A stretch of DNA of 64,000 nucleotides from G965247775 sp965247775 (GTDB lineage: Bacteria; Chloroflexota; Dehalococcoidia; Bin125). Position numbers and translations under genes: made by a program. Shown here in pieces: positions 9,452 to 18,558 of this stretch. The number at the start of each line of letters is the position of its first letter. The first letter of the stretch is position 1. Under the pieces are notes generated by a model that saw nothing but the letters and a program-made list of their open reading frames with translations, searched no databases and was not told the origin of the DNA. The stretch lies in contig OZ252031.1 in the NCBI GenBank assembly GCA_965247775.1, positions 310,001 through 374,000 on the forward strand, written 5' to 3'.

Positions 9452-10633
9452 ATGGCCGAGGCGATCGCGGACCGGATTCCCGTCATCGACGCGGACACGC
9501 ATATCTCGGAGCCTCCGGATCTCTGGACCAGCCGTGTCTCGACGGAGCGCTGGGGCGAGATGGTGCCGCACGTAGTGTGGGATGAGAAGGCGCAGAAGGA
9601 TCGCTGGATCCTTGGTGGGCGGCGGTTCATGCCCACAGGGGCGGGGGCCATGGCGGGCTGGCGGGAGGCGCCGCCCGGGCACCCGCCGCGGCTGAGCGAG
9701 GCCGACCCCGGCGCCTACGACGCGCGGGAGCGCTTGGGGCGCATGGACGAATACGGGATCCGGGCGCAGGTGATCTATCCCAACGTGGGGGGATTCGGCA
9801 GCGGGAATTTCCTGGCACTGGGCGATCCGGAGCTAATGCTGGCCTGTGTGCTGGCCTACAACGACTTCCTGGTGGAGTGGTGCGCGGCGGCGGCGGAGCG
9901 CTTGTTGCCCATCATGGCAATGCCGTTCTGGGACGTGGCGGCGTGCGTGGCCGAGATCGATCGCTGCGCGGCGCTGGGGCACAAGGGCGTGCTGATGACG
10001 AACCAGCCCGAGGTGTGGGACTTCCCACGAATCACGGACCGGCACTGGGACCCGCTCTGGGCGGCGGCGCAGGAGGCAGCGCTCTCGATCAACTTCCACA
10101 TCGGGTCTGGGGACCTGACGGTCTTCGATGAGCAGGGTGTGCACAACGGGCGCCAGGCGGCGTACACGAAGACGTCGGTGCAGGTGTTCATGGACAACGC
10201 GAACGCCGTCCTGGACGTGATCCTGGGCGGCATCTGCCATCGCTTCCCGGAGTTGCCGATCGTCTCGGTGGAGAGCGGCGTGGGCTGGGTGCCGTTCCTG
10301 CTGGAGGCGATGGACTGGCAGTGGCTGAACAGCGGGGGGCCGGCGGAGCATCCAGAGATGACACTCCTGCCAAGCGAGTACTTCCGGCGCCAGGTGTACG
10401 CTTGCTTCTGGTTTGAGCGGGGGAGCGCGCTGCAGGCGATCGAATTGCTGGGGTCGGCGAACGTGCTGTACGAGACGGACTATCCGCACCCGACGAGCAT
10501 GTCGCCGGGTCCGGCGTCGACGGCGGAGGCGCCGCGGGACTTCATTGAGCGGCAGCTGGGGGGATTGCCGGAGGCGGATTTGCACAACATCCTGCACGAC
10601 AACGCGGCGCGGCTGTACCACGTGGCGGGCTGA
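9452..10633 (+). CDS. Amidohydrolase-family protein (amidohydrolase-2 / ACMSD-like)
   Basis: 394 residues from ATG 9452, preceded by AAGGGGG. IPVIDADTHISEPPDLW near residue 8 gives the D-x-H metal motif in its usual N-terminal place. Later landmarks are INFHIGSGDLTVF near 210 (second metal histidine), SVESGVGWVPFLLEAM near 272 and VLYETDYPHPTS near 340, where the aspartate is the final metal/catalytic residue. This matches the 2-hydroxymuconate/ACMSD-type TIM barrel family. TACCCT at 9420-9425 may be the -10. Substrate not determined. Confidence 0.88.
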   Translation: MAEAIADRIPVIDADTHISEPPDLWTSRVSTERWGEMVPHVVWDEKAQKDRWILGGRRFMPTGAGAMAGWREAPPGHPPRLSEADPGAYDARERLGRMDEYGIRAQVIYPNVGGFGSGNFLALGDPELMLACVLAYNDFLVEWCAAAAERLLPIMAMPFWDVAACVAEIDRCAALGHKGVLMTNQPEVWDFPRITDRHWDPLWAAAQEAALSINFHIGSGDLTVFDEQGVHNGRQAAYTKTSVQVFMDNANAVLDVILGGICHRFPELPIVSVESGVGWVPFLLEAMDWQWLNSGGPAEHPEMTLLPSEYFRRQVYACFWFERGSALQAIELLGSANVLYETDYPHPTSMSPGPASTAEAPRDFIERQLGGLPEADLHNILHDNAARLYHVAG

Positions 10634-10652
10634 GGCGCGGGGGGCGGCGCGC

Positions 10653-11041
10653 CTAGCCGAAGACGGGGGTGTCGCCGTCGATGAGGGCTTCAGGCTCTTC
10701 CCGGGGCAGTGTCTCGAGGTCGTTCAGCGCGGCGTTGACGTCGCCATGCCACTGCTTCGACGGGAGGGTGCAGATGCCCTGCTCCCGCTCGGCCCGGAGT
10801 CCGTCGGTGAGCAGGGCGAGGTCGACGTAGGCGTCGCCACGGGCCTTGCTGGTGCGCTCGATAGGGGCCATCTGGTCGTCGAAGGTCTGCTTGGCGTCGT
10901 AGAGCAAGCGGCCATTGAGCGTGCTCCTGCCATCGTCCACGGAGTCGGCGGTGGAGAAGCGGAGCAGCTCCGAGGCGCCGAAAAGCCCGGCGAGGGTGGG
11001 GGGGCACTAGGGGCGGGGTTGGCGGCCATGGACAGGCTCAT
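10653..11041 (-). pseudogene. cysN: Remnant of cysN (sulfate adenylyltransferase GTPase subunit), truncated
   Basis: Only the first 90 or so residues of CysN are recognisable: LLRFSTADSVDDGRSTLNGR, then LLYDAKQTFDDQMAPIERTS and DLALLTDGLRAEREQGI. After that point the homology stops and an unrelated 35-residue tail runs to 10653. The P-loop reads DSVDDGRST where intact CysN has GSVDDGKST, so the essential lysine is replaced. A run of seven G (10997-11003) puts the ATG (11041 or 11029) out of frame with the P-loop. Directly follows cysD on the same strand, as in working cysDN operons, but cannot be functional. Confidence 0.75.
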
Positions 11042-11059
11042 CCTTCGGGCGGCGCGTGG

Positions 11060-11911
11060 TTAGAAATAGCCCTCACGCTTGCGGTCCTCCATGCCGGTTT
11101 CGGAGATGCGGTCGTCGGCATGAGTTTCGCCGCGCTCGGTGATGCGGGTGGCGGCGATTTCCATGATCACGGCCTCCAGAGTGCTGGCTTGGGACTCCAC
11201 GGCGGCGGTGCAGGTCATATCGCCCACGGTGCGGTAGCGGACCTGGGCGCGGAGGGGATCTTCCTGGGGCAGGAGGGTCATGTGCGGGCCGACCGCGTAG
11301 AGCATGTCGTCACGCCGGAAGACCTGGCGATCGTGGGCGAAATAGAGGGAGGGGATCTCCAGGCGCTCCGCGGCGATGTATTCCCAGATGTCGAGTTCCG
11401 TCCAGTTCGAGAGGGGGAAGACGCGCACGTGCTGGCCGGGGCGATGGCGGCCGTGGCAGAGGCTCCAGAGTTCCGGTCGCTGGTTCTTGGGATCCCACTG
11501 CCCGAATTCGTCGCGGAGGGGGAAGATGCGTTCCTTGCGCGGGCCTTCTCCTCGTCGCGGCGGGCACCGCCGAAGAGGGCGTCAAAGCGATGCTCGGCGA
11601 TCGCGTCCAGCAGCGTGACGGTTTGGAGGCGGTTGCGGGAGGCGCGCGGACCCGCCTCTTCCACGACGCGGCCTGCGTCGATGCTGGCCTGACGGAGGCC
11701 ACGATGCGTTCAATGTCCAACTCGCGGGCACGGCGATCGCGGAAGGCAAGGGCCTCGGCGAAGTTGTGGTCGGTGTCCACGTGCATGGCGGGGAAGGGGA
11801 TGCGGCCGGGAGCGAAGGCCTTGACGGCGACGGCGAGCAGGACGATGGAATCCTTGCCGCCGGAGAAGTGAGGAGGACGGGGCGCTCGAACTCGGCGGCG
11901 ACCTCACGCAT
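11060..11911 (-). pseudogene. cysD: Frameshifted cysD (sulfate adenylyltransferase subunit 2)
   Basis: Joining pieces from all three reverse frames gives a nearly full CysD in order: MREVAAEFERPVLLTS at 11911, a GGKDS-like PP-loop area, PFPAMHVDTDHNFAEALAFR, LFGGARRDEEKARA, PKNQRPELW-like text, RVFPLSNWTELDIWEYIAAE and the C-terminus ETGMEDRKREGYF ending at 11060. At least three or four separate single-base frameshifts are required. CysD with CysN makes adenylyl sulfate from ATP and sulfate. With cysN also cut short, ATP sulfurylase from this locus is lost. Real decay is more likely than read error because the neighbour is truncated as well. Confidence 0.8.
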
Positions 11912-11956
11912 TCGGTCTCATGGCCTCCGACCTGACGCCCGCGGAGCGAGCGGCGA

Positions 11957-12517
11957 TCGACTACTCCCTGCGGTGGCGCCGGATGCGCCGCTGACGTTGG
12001 AGCTTGAGGCCTGGCGGGCGCTCTGGCGGTCGGGGGCGGAGGTGTTCAACGCTGACGCGCCGACGCGACTGCTGATCTCCGGCGATTCGGCGGGGGCTAA
12101 CCTGGCGGCGGCGCTGATCTACGGGGTGTTCGACATGCGCCTGTTCTACGGCTGCCGGTGGGATCGCGCTTCATGAAACATGCACGGGGCACGCCGGGTC
12201 CTACGCGACTATCTGGGCCGGAATCCGGACGCCGTCGATGCGGCCACCTACCGCGATCCGCGCCTGAGCCCGATCGAGAGCAAGGCGCTGGCGGGGTTCC
12301 CGCCCGTGCAGCTGGTGGGGGAGGCGGATCCGTTGCTGGGGCAGTCGCGGATGTTCGCGGCGGAGCTGCAGAAGGCCGGCGTGCCGGTGGAACTGCGGGA
12401 GTACGCGGGCATGCCGCACGGCTTCCTGCCAATGGAGATGCTGGCGCGCGCGAGGCGCAGGCGGCGCTGTGGGACTTCCTGCATGCACACGCGGGGGGCG
12501 GCTCAGCCGGGGACTGA
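11957..12517 (+). pseudogene. Remnant of an HSL-family alpha/beta-hydrolase (esterase)
   Basis: Coding text begins abruptly at IDYSL, the DYxLAPE region of hormone-sensitive-lipase esterases, so the start and the HGGG oxyanion motif are missing. It continues in shifted frames: APDAPLTLELEAWRALW, then LLISGDSAGANLAAALIYG with the nucleophile serine, then from 12180 LSPIESKALAGFPPVQLVG and GMPHGFLPMEMLAR with the catalytic histidine, and finally QAALWDFLHAHAGG ending at 12517. At least three frameshifts. The 5' edge abuts decayed cysD, suggesting a deletion junction there. Confidence 0.7.
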
Positions 12518-12531
12518 GTGCACGGCGCCCG

Positions 12532-12548
12532 CGCCCCCGTTGGGGGCG
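12532..12548. terminator. GC-rich hairpin, possible terminator
   Basis: CGCCCCC - GTT - GGGGGCG: perfect 7-bp stem with a 3-base loop just after the esterase remnant. No T-run follows, so it may stall polymerase only weakly. The TTACCCT that follows may be the -10 of the VOC gene. Confidence 0.35.
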
Positions 12549-12594
12549 TTACCCTCGCGCGGCCCGCCTGGTGGTGGGCGGCGGAGGACGACGC

Positions 12595-13002
12595 ATGACG
12601 GCGCGCCTGACGAAGAACGCGATTGACGTGGGGGTGGTGGTGCAGGATGCCGAGCGCTCGCTGGGGTTCTGGCGGGACTTCCTGGGATTCGCGCTGGATG
12701 AGGTGAAAGATCTGCCGGGCGGCGCGGGGCGGCAGTACCGGCTGCGCTGCGGAGAGAGCCTGGTCAAGCTGCTGGCGCTGCCGGAGCCGCCCGCATCGGG
12801 TCCCGGCGGGGGGCTGCGGGGGGCTGGCGGCTATCGCTACCTGACGCTGTTCGTTTCCAACCTTGAGGAGGTCGTGGAGGGGGCGCGGGTGGCGGGATAC
12901 CGGGTGGCGATGGAGCCTCAGGTTTCCCCGATCTTCCCGAACCGGATCGCGTTCCTCGAGGATCCGGACGGCAACTGGGTGGAGTTCTTCGAGACTGTAT
13001 GA
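12595..13002 (+). CDS. VOC-family (glyoxalase/bleomycin-resistance fold) protein, copy 1
   Basis: 135 residues from ATG 12595, with GGAGGA upstream. AIDVGVVVQDAERSLGFWRD opens the first beta-alpha-beta-beta-beta module, and IAFLEDPDGNWVEFFE near the C-terminus carries the last metal-ligand glutamate. It has a paralogue with the same layout 15 bases downstream (13018), so the two arose by tandem duplication. Vicinal-oxygen-chelate proteins include lyases, dioxygenases and epimerases; neither substrate nor metal can be read here. Confidence 0.88.
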   Translation: MTARLTKNAIDVGVVVQDAERSLGFWRDFLGFALDEVKDLPGGAGRQYRLRCGESLVKLLALPEPPASGPGGGLRGAGGYRYLTLFVSNLEEVVEGARVAGYRVAMEPQVSPIFPNRIAFLEDPDGNWVEFFETV

Positions 13003-13017
13003 GGAAGCGAGGGGCCG

Positions 13018-13425
13018 ATGGCGATCGGACTGACGAAGACGGCGATCGATTTGGGCATGGTGGTGCGGGATCTGGAGCCCATGCTGGCGTTCTACCGGGA
13101 TGTGCTGGGCTTTGTGCCGGTGCCGGCGCGACCGGTTCCGGGCGGCATCCAGATCACGCGGCTGATGTGTGGCGAGAGCCAAATCAAGCTGGTCTTGCTG
13201 GAGGAGACGCCAGCGGCGGCGTCGCCGCCGGGCGGGCTCTTCAGTGCGACGGGGATTCGCTACTGGACGATCTGGGTGGACGATCTGGACGGGATCTTCG
13301 CCCGCGCGACGGCGGCGGGCGCGCCGGTCGCGATGCCGATCACGGACGTCCGCCCCAACGTGCGTGCCGCGCTGGTGGAGGATCCGGAGGGGAATTGGGT
13401 GGAGTTCCTGGACAGCCGGGAGTAG
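13018..13425 (+). CDS. VOC-family protein, copy 2
   Basis: 135 residues, tandem paralogue of the preceding gene: TAIDLGMVVRDLEPMLAFYR at the start and ALVEDPEGNWVEFLDSRE at the end occupy the same places. Only 15 bases separate the two genes and a purine-rich GAGGAAGCGAGGGG precedes the ATG, so they form one transcript. The two copies have clearly diverged and may form a heterodimer or act on different substrates (inference). Confidence 0.88.
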   Translation: MAIGLTKTAIDLGMVVRDLEPMLAFYRDVLGFVPVPARPVPGGIQITRLMCGESQIKLVLLEETPAAASPPGGLFSATGIRYWTIWVDDLDGIFARATAAGAPVAMPITDVRPNVRAALVEDPEGNWVEFLDSRE

Positions 13426-13469
13426 ACACGGCGGGGCGATTGCCGGGCATCGGCGCCAGACGCCCGCGA

Positions 13470-13475
13470 TAGACT
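13470..13475 (+). promoter_or_regulatory. TAGACT -10 element, leaderless promoter of the P-type ATPase gene
   Basis: TAGACT followed by exactly six bases (CGCCGC) and then the ATG at 13482, so transcription would begin at the start codon. No Shine-Dalgarno sequence exists. The same TAnnCT-N6-start arrangement recurs at 25637, 29729, 33956 and 61955. Confidence 0.6.
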
Positions 13476-13481
13476 CGCCGC

Positions 13482-16289
13482 ATGCAGCGCGACGAGTTCG
13501 ACCTGGCGGCGCTCGAGGAGGGGCAGGACCCGGTCATGGGGGCGCCGTCCGCACCCGCCGGGCCGCTGTTGCCGGACCCGGACGCTCCGCCGGGCTCTCT
13601 GGAGGGCGGGCCGGGAGGGGCAGCGGAGCCGTCCGCCGGGCCGCTGCCGGCCGCGCCGCTGCCAGCCGCGCCGCTGCTCAGGGGCGTTGCCGCTGAAGAG
13701 TCCCCGATGGAGCGGGGTTCGCGGGAGGGCTTGCCGGACGGGTCCGGGGCTGAGGTGGATGTGGCGACGCTGGCGGCGCCCGCCACGCCGCCGCGGGATT
13801 CGCCGCCGCCGGAGTCGACGCCGATCTGGGAGGGGCCGCTGCCGGCGGCCCGTGGTCTGACGTCGGCGGAAGCGACCGATCGGATCGCACGGGGTCTGGC
13901 GAATCGCGACGACAGGCGCGAGCGGCGAGACCGCGATGTCATCCGCGAGAACGCGTTCACCTACTTCAACATGGTGCTGTTCTCGCTCATCGCGGTGCTG
14001 TTGGTTCTGGCCGTGGTGGACCAGGACGCGGGCCACGCGCAGGACGGGCTTTTTGTGGGCATCGTCGTGGCGATGAACGTGGCGGTGGGGACGTGGCAGG
14101 AGCTGCGGGCGACGCACACGCTGCGGGCGCTGCAGGCGCTGTCTGCGCCGCAGGCCACCGTGGAGCGGGATGGGCTGGAGCAGCCGATCGCCTCGACCGA
14201 CGTGGTGCAGGACGACCTGGTCTTGCTCACGCCGGGGGACCAGGTGGTGGCGGACGGGCGCATCGTGCGGGAGCGGGCGGAGATCGACGAGTCGTTGCTG
14301 ACGGGCGAGTCGTCGTCGGTGCCTAAGGAGGTGGGGGACACGATTCTTTCTGGCAGCTTCTGCGTGGCGGGGCGCTGCTACTACGTGGCGGAGCGGGTGG
14401 GCCAAGAGGCCTACGCGATGCGGCTGACGCAGGACGCGCGCCGCCTGGTGCGGCGCTCCACCCCGCTGCAAGTGCGCTTCAAACGCATCGTGCGCCTGTT
14501 GTTGCTGGCCACGGCGGCGCTGGGCACGTTGTTGCTGATCTCGTCGGCGGTGCGTGACGACGACCTGGCCGAGGCGATCAAGAACACGACGGCCACGATC
14601 TCGTCGGTGGTGCCGGAGGGACTGCTGCTGGGCATGACCGTGGCCTTCGCGGTGGGCGCGGTCCGCCTGTCGCGGCGCGGCGCGATCGTGCAGGACATCA
14701 ACGCGGTTGAGGCGATGAACTACTTGGACGTGGTCTGCCTGGACAAGACGGGCACGATCACGGCCAACGCGCTGAGTCTGCAGGAGGTGCGCTGGGCCTC
14801 CTCCGCGGGGGAACCGTTGCGGGGCTGGCTGGGGGCCTTTGCGGCAGCGGGGCGGGAGGAGAGCCGCACCGCGTCGGCGCTGGCCGATGAGCTGGCGGGG
14901 GGGAGCAACGGGGGGCAGCCGCTGCAGCGGGTGCCTTTCAACTCGGAGCGGCGCTGGAGTGCCCTGACGTTGGAACTGGAGGGGAGCCAACGCCATTTCG
15001 TGCTGGGAGCGCCGGAGACGATCTTGCCCTACAGCGACGACGACGGCGGCATGGCCCGCGCCTACGCGGAAGCGGCGCTGGCGGGGCTGCGCGGGATCGT
15101 GTTCGCCGAGGCGGCGTCGCTGCCGGACCCCGAAACGGGACTGCAGTCGCTCCGGGCGCTGGCGCTGTTGACGGTGGCGGACGTGCTGCGGGAGGAGGTG
15201 GCGGAGGCCTTCGCTCAGATGGGGGAGCTGGGGGTCGAGCCCAAGATCATCAGTGGCGACAACCCGGAAACCGTGGCGGCGCTGGTGCAGCAGTTGGGCA
15301 TCCGGCTGAAGGGCGGCCGCGTTTCGGGGGCCCAGCTGGCGACGTTGTCGGATCCGGCCTTCGCGCAGGCGGTGGAGGAGAACAGCGTCTTCGGGCGGAT
15401 CGGGCCGGAGCAGAAGGCGCGCATCGTGCGGGCGCTACGCGAACAGCAACACTACGTGGCGATGATCGGGGACGGGGCGAACGACGTGCGCGCCCTGCGC
15501 GCCGCCGATGTGGCGGTGGCGATGGAGTCGGGCACGCAGACAGCGCGGGGGGTGGCGGGGATCATCCTGGTGAAGGACTCTTTCGCCGCGTTCGTGCAGG
15601 GCACGGCGGAAGCGCAGGCGGTGCTGGGCAACAGTACGCAGCTGAGCAAGCTGTTCATCACGAAGAGCTTCTACGCCTTCTTGATCATTATTTGCGCGGA
15701 CCTGCTGCAGCTGGACTTTCCCTTCTTGCCGCGGCACGGATCGCTGACGTCGCTGTTTACGCTGGGGATCCCGACCGTGTTCATCGCCCTCACCAAGCCG
15801 CCGCGGCGGGTTGGGGCGGACTTTACCAACTCCGTGCTGCGTTTTGCCTTGCCGGCCTCGGTGGCACTGGCGGCGTCGACGGTGGCGGTCCATCTGCTGA
15901 CGCAGGGGTTCCTGGACCGTCCGATCGAGGATTCGCGGACGCTGGTGTCGCTGACGATCGGCATCGTGGGGATCTACTACATGGTGCAGGTGATTGGATA
16001 CGACGGCGTCACGTGGGACACGCGCGGGCGGGCGCTGATGCGGCCGATGCTCACGACCGCATTCGGGGTGCTGTTGTTGTTCGTGTTCATCCTGACGATC
16101 TACGCCTCCTGGATCCGGGATTTCTTCGACTTCGTGGCGGTGGACGGCGACGAGTGGGGCATCGTCATTCCGGCGGTGATCGCGGCGATGGCGGGGCAGT
16201 ACGGGATCAGCCGCTACTGGCGCCAGATCGTGGCCTGGATTATCAAACAGCCGGACGCGGAGGAACTGGAGCGGGGGCGCGCCAGCTGA
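13482..16289 (+). CDS. Cation-transporting P-type ATPase (CtpE-like)
   Basis: 935 residues. All P-type landmarks are present: LLTGESSSVPKE near residue 273 (actuator TGES), the membrane motif SVVPEGLLLGMTVAFAVG before the phosphorylation site, CLDKTGTIT near 420 (phosphorylated aspartate), and MIGDGANDVRALRAADVAVA near 662 (hinge). The PEGL membrane motif and overall order resemble mycobacterial CtpE, which has been linked to calcium. About ten membrane segments are expected, six of them after the hinge. The first 110 residues form a Pro/Ala/Gly-rich, probably disordered cytoplasmic extension not usual in the family. Transcript appears leaderless. Ion specificity not proven. Confidence 0.92.
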   Translation: MQRDEFDLAALEEGQDPVMGAPSAPAGPLLPDPDAPPGSLEGGPGGAAEPSAGPLPAAPLPAAPLLRGVAAEESPMERGSREGLPDGSGAEVDVATLAAPATPPRDSPPPESTPIWEGPLPAARGLTSAEATDRIARGLANRDDRRERRDRDVIRENAFTYFNMVLFSLIAVLLVLAVVDQDAGHAQDGLFVGIVVAMNVAVGTWQELRATHTLRALQALSAPQATVERDGLEQPIASTDVVQDDLVLLTPGDQVVADGRIVRERAEIDESLLTGESSSVPKEVGDTILSGSFCVAGRCYYVAERVGQEAYAMRLTQDARRLVRRSTPLQVRFKRIVRLLLLATAALGTLLLISSAVRDDDLAEAIKNTTATISSVVPEGLLLGMTVAFAVGAVRLSRRGAIVQDINAVEAMNYLDVVCLDKTGTITANALSLQEVRWASSAGEPLRGWLGAFAAAGREESRTASALADELAGGSNGGQPLQRVPFNSERRWSALTLELEGSQRHFVLGAPETILPYSDDDGGMARAYAEAALAGLRGIVFAEAASLPDPETGLQSLRALALLTVADVLREEVAEAFAQMGELGVEPKIISGDNPETVAALVQQLGIRLKGGRVSGAQLATLSDPAFAQAVEENSVFGRIGPEQKARIVRALREQQHYVAMIGDGANDVRALRAADVAVAMESGTQTARGVAGIILVKDSFAAFVQGTAEAQAVLGNSTQLSKLFITKSFYAFLIIICADLLQLDFPFLPRHGSLTSLFTLGIPTVFIALTKPPRRVGADFTNSVLRFALPASVALAASTVAVHLLTQGFLDRPIEDSRTLVSLTIGIVGIYYMVQVIGYDGVTWDTRGRALMRPMLTTAFGVLLLFVFILTIYASWIRDFFDFVAVDGDEWGIVIPAVIAAMAGQYGISRYWRQIVAWIIKQPDAEELERGRAS

Positions 16290-16298
16290 GCAGGCGGG

Positions 16299-17348
16299 TT
16301 ACTCCTGGTAGAGGGCGGCGACTTCCGGGTCGCGGGCCGCAATGAGATCGGCCATCTCGAGGAGGACGAGGGCCTGCTTGTAGGTGGCGTCGTCCTGCAT
16401 TCTGCCGTCGACGAGCCCGACGCCGGATCCGCCGTCGATGGCGTCGACGACCCGGCGCGCGAAGGCGACATCGGCTGGCTCAGGGCGGAAGACGCGCCGG
16501 GCGATGGGGATCTGGCGGGGGTGCAGGGTCCAGGCGCCGACACAGCCGAGGATGAAAGCGTTGCGGAACTGGTCCTCGCACGCGGCGTCGTCGGAGAAGT
16601 CGCCGAAGGGGCCGTAGAAGGGGAAGATGCCGGCGGCGGCGCAGGCGTCCACCATGCGCGCCAGGGTGTAGTGCCAGGGGTCTTGGAGGAACGTCGCGCG
16701 GGGGGCGTGGGGGGCGGCGGGGTCTGGGTCGCCGCGCACGCGGTAGTGGGGGTGCGGGCCGCCGACGCGGGTGGTCTTCATACGACGGGAGGCGGCGAGG
16801 TCGGAGGGGCCCAGGCTCATGCCCTGCATGCGAGGGCTGGCGGTGGCGATGGCTTCCACGTTGGCGACGCCAGCGGCCGTCTCCAGGATGGCGTGCAGGA
16901 GGAGGGGGCGTCCCAGACCGCGGCGGGCCTCCAGCTGCGCCAGCAACTGGTCGGCGAACTGGATGTCCCAGGGGCCGTTGACCTTGGGCAGCATGAGCAC
17001 GTCCAGGCGGTCGCCGACGGCGTCCACGAGGTCCAGCAGGTCGTCGAGGAACCAGGGGCTGTCCAAGCTGTTGACGCGTGCCCAGAGCTGGGCGCCGCCG
17101 AAGTCGTTGGCGCGCGCGACCTCGATCAGGCCGGCGCGTGCGGGCTCCTTGCGGTCGGGCGGGATGGCGTCCTCGAGGTTGCCGAGGAGGATGTCGACTT
17201 GCGCGATCATGTCGGGGACGCGGCGCCGCAATTTCTCACTGCTGGGGTCGAAGAAGTGGATCATGCGGGAGGCGCGGGCCGGGATCTCGGCGGGTGGTGG
17301 GGGTGCGCCGATGGCGAGCGGCCGGAGGAACTGGCGGGGACTGCGCAT
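16299..17348 (-). CDS. mcl: L-malyl-CoA / beta-methylmalyl-CoA lyase (HpcH/HpaI, CitE-like)
   Basis: 349 residues from ATG 17348, with AGGAGG four bases upstream. SRMIHFFDPSSEKLRRRVPD, VDILLGNLEDAIP, LDVLMLPKVNGPWDIQFADQ, GMSLGPSDLAASRRMKTTRV, FYGPFGDFSDDAACEDQFRN and the ending GRMQDDATYKQALVLLEMAD follow the Mcl pattern of Rhodobacter and Chloroflexus closely. Known enzymes cleave malyl-CoA to acetyl-CoA and glyoxylate and beta-methylmalyl-CoA to propionyl-CoA and glyoxylate, in the 3-hydroxypropionate bicycle or ethylmalonyl-CoA pathway. No other genes of those cycles are in this window, so a role in glyoxylate or propionate assimilation is inferred. Confidence 0.88.
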   Translation of the reverse strand: MRSPRQFLRPLAIGAPPPPAEIPARASRMIHFFDPSSEKLRRRVPDMIAQVDILLGNLEDAIPPDRKEPARAGLIEVARANDFGGAQLWARVNSLDSPWFLDDLLDLVDAVGDRLDVLMLPKVNGPWDIQFADQLLAQLEARRGLGRPLLLHAILETAAGVANVEAIATASPRMQGMSLGPSDLAASRRMKTTRVGGPHPHYRVRGDPDPAAPHAPRATFLQDPWHYTLARMVDACAAAGIFPFYGPFGDFSDDAACEDQFRNAFILGCVGAWTLHPRQIPIARRVFRPEPADVAFARRVVDAIDGGSGVGLVDGRMQDDATYKQALVLLEMADLIAARDPEVAALYQE

Positions 17349-17436
17349 GGGGCCTCCTATCGACCGCTCACGACGATAGCCCAGGCCTTCGTCCGGGCCC
17401 AGAGCGGCAGCGGGGGCGCGCCACGGCCGAGCCGGA

Positions 17437-18558
17437 TCAGGGCGCTGGGAGGAGATCGTCCAGGGGAGTCCAGTCACGCCCGAGGGAGTGGGCCACGGCC
17501 GGGTGCGTGAGATGACCGCAGTACGTGTTGACGGCGCGGAAGAGGGCACGGTCCCCCCGGACCGCGGCCTCGAATCCCTGGGCGGCGACGCGGAGGATGT
17601 AGGGCAGGGTGAGGCCGGTGAGGGCGCGCGAGGATGTGCGCGGCACGGAGCCGGGCATGTTGGGCACGGCGTAGTGGACGACGCCCTCCTCCACGTAGAT
17701 GGGATCGCGGTGGTCGGTAGGGCGCGTGGTCTCGATACAGCCACCCTGATCGACGGCGACGTCGACGATGACGGCGCCGTTGTGCATGGAGCGCACCATC
17801 TCGCGCGTGACGACGATGGGGGCGCGGCGGCCCTGGACGAGCACGGCGCCGATCAGGACGTCGGCCTGCGCGACGGCGTGCGCGATGGCCTGGGGGCCGG
17901 CGAGCTGCGTTTCGATGCGGCCGGCGTAGAGTTCCTCCAAGGCCCGCAGCTGATCCTCATCGATAGAGAGGACGGTCACGCGGGCGCCGACGCCGACGGC
18001 GGCGCGACAGGCGTTCTTGCCGACGTTGCCGGAGCCGACGACGACGACGTGCGCGGGCGGCACGCCGGGCAGGCCGCCGAGCAGCTGGCCGCTGCCGGGG
18101 CCGGGCTTCTTGAGGAACTGCGCCGCCATCTCCACGGCCATGCGTCCGGCGACTTCGGACATGGGGGCCAGCAGCGGGAGAAAGCCGTCGTCGCGGCAGA
18201 CGGTTTCGTAGCCGATGGCGATGCAACGGGAGCGGAGGAGGGCGTCGGTGACGGCCTCCTCCGCAGCCAGGTGCAGGTAGGTGAAGAGCAGCTGGCCCTC
18301 GCGCAGGAGGGCGTACTCGGAGGGCTGCGGTTCCTTCACTTCGCAGATCAGATCGGCGCGGGCGTAGACGGTCTTGGGGCTGCCGAGGATCTCGGCGCCG
18401 GCGGCCGCGTATTCGGCGTCGGGGAAGTTGGAGCCGGCGCCGGCGCCGCCCTGCACGAGCACTTGATGACCGGCGGCGACGATGTCCGCCACGCTGGCCG
18501 GCGTGAGGGCGACGCGATACTCCTCCGTCTTGGTTTCCGTCACGGTGCCGACGATCAC
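17437..18558 (-). CDS. ald: Alanine dehydrogenase
   Basis: 373 residues if started at GTG 18558 (VIVGTVTETKTEEYRVALTP), with AGGGGGG upstream; a longer frame to 18606 is unlikely. The KTEEYRVALTP segment contains the pyruvate-binding arginine, LFTYLHLAAE the catalytic-histidine strand, VVVVGSGNVGKNACRAAVGV near residue 166 the NAD Rossmann loop, and VDVAVDQGGCIETTRPTDH is a strong signature of Ald. It converts L-alanine to pyruvate and ammonia with NAD. One odd point: VGSGNVGKN replaces the more usual G-x-G-V-x-G wording but keeps the glycines. Same strand as the malyl-CoA lyase with an 88-base gap. Confidence 0.92.
   Translation of the reverse strand: MIVGTVTETKTEEYRVALTPASVADIVAAGHQVLVQGGAGAGSNFPDAEYAAAGAEILGSPKTVYARADLICEVKEPQPSEYALLREGQLLFTYLHLAAEEAVTDALLRSRCIAIGYETVCRDDGFLPLLAPMSEVAGRMAVEMAAQFLKKPGPGSGQLLGGLPGVPPAHVVVVGSGNVGKNACRAAVGVGARVTVLSIDEDQLRALEELYAGRIETQLAGPQAIAHAVAQADVLIGAVLVQGRRAPIVVTREMVRSMHNGAVIVDVAVDQGGCIETTRPTDHRDPIYVEEGVVHYAVPNMPGSVPRTSSRALTGLTLPYILRVAAQGFEAAVRGDRALFRAVNTYCGHLTHPAVAHSLGRDWTPLDDLLPAP

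Noticed and set aside
13260..14996. 578-codon reverse open frame
   Set aside because: Shadow of the VOC and P-type ATPase genes; low-complexity Arg/Gln/His text.
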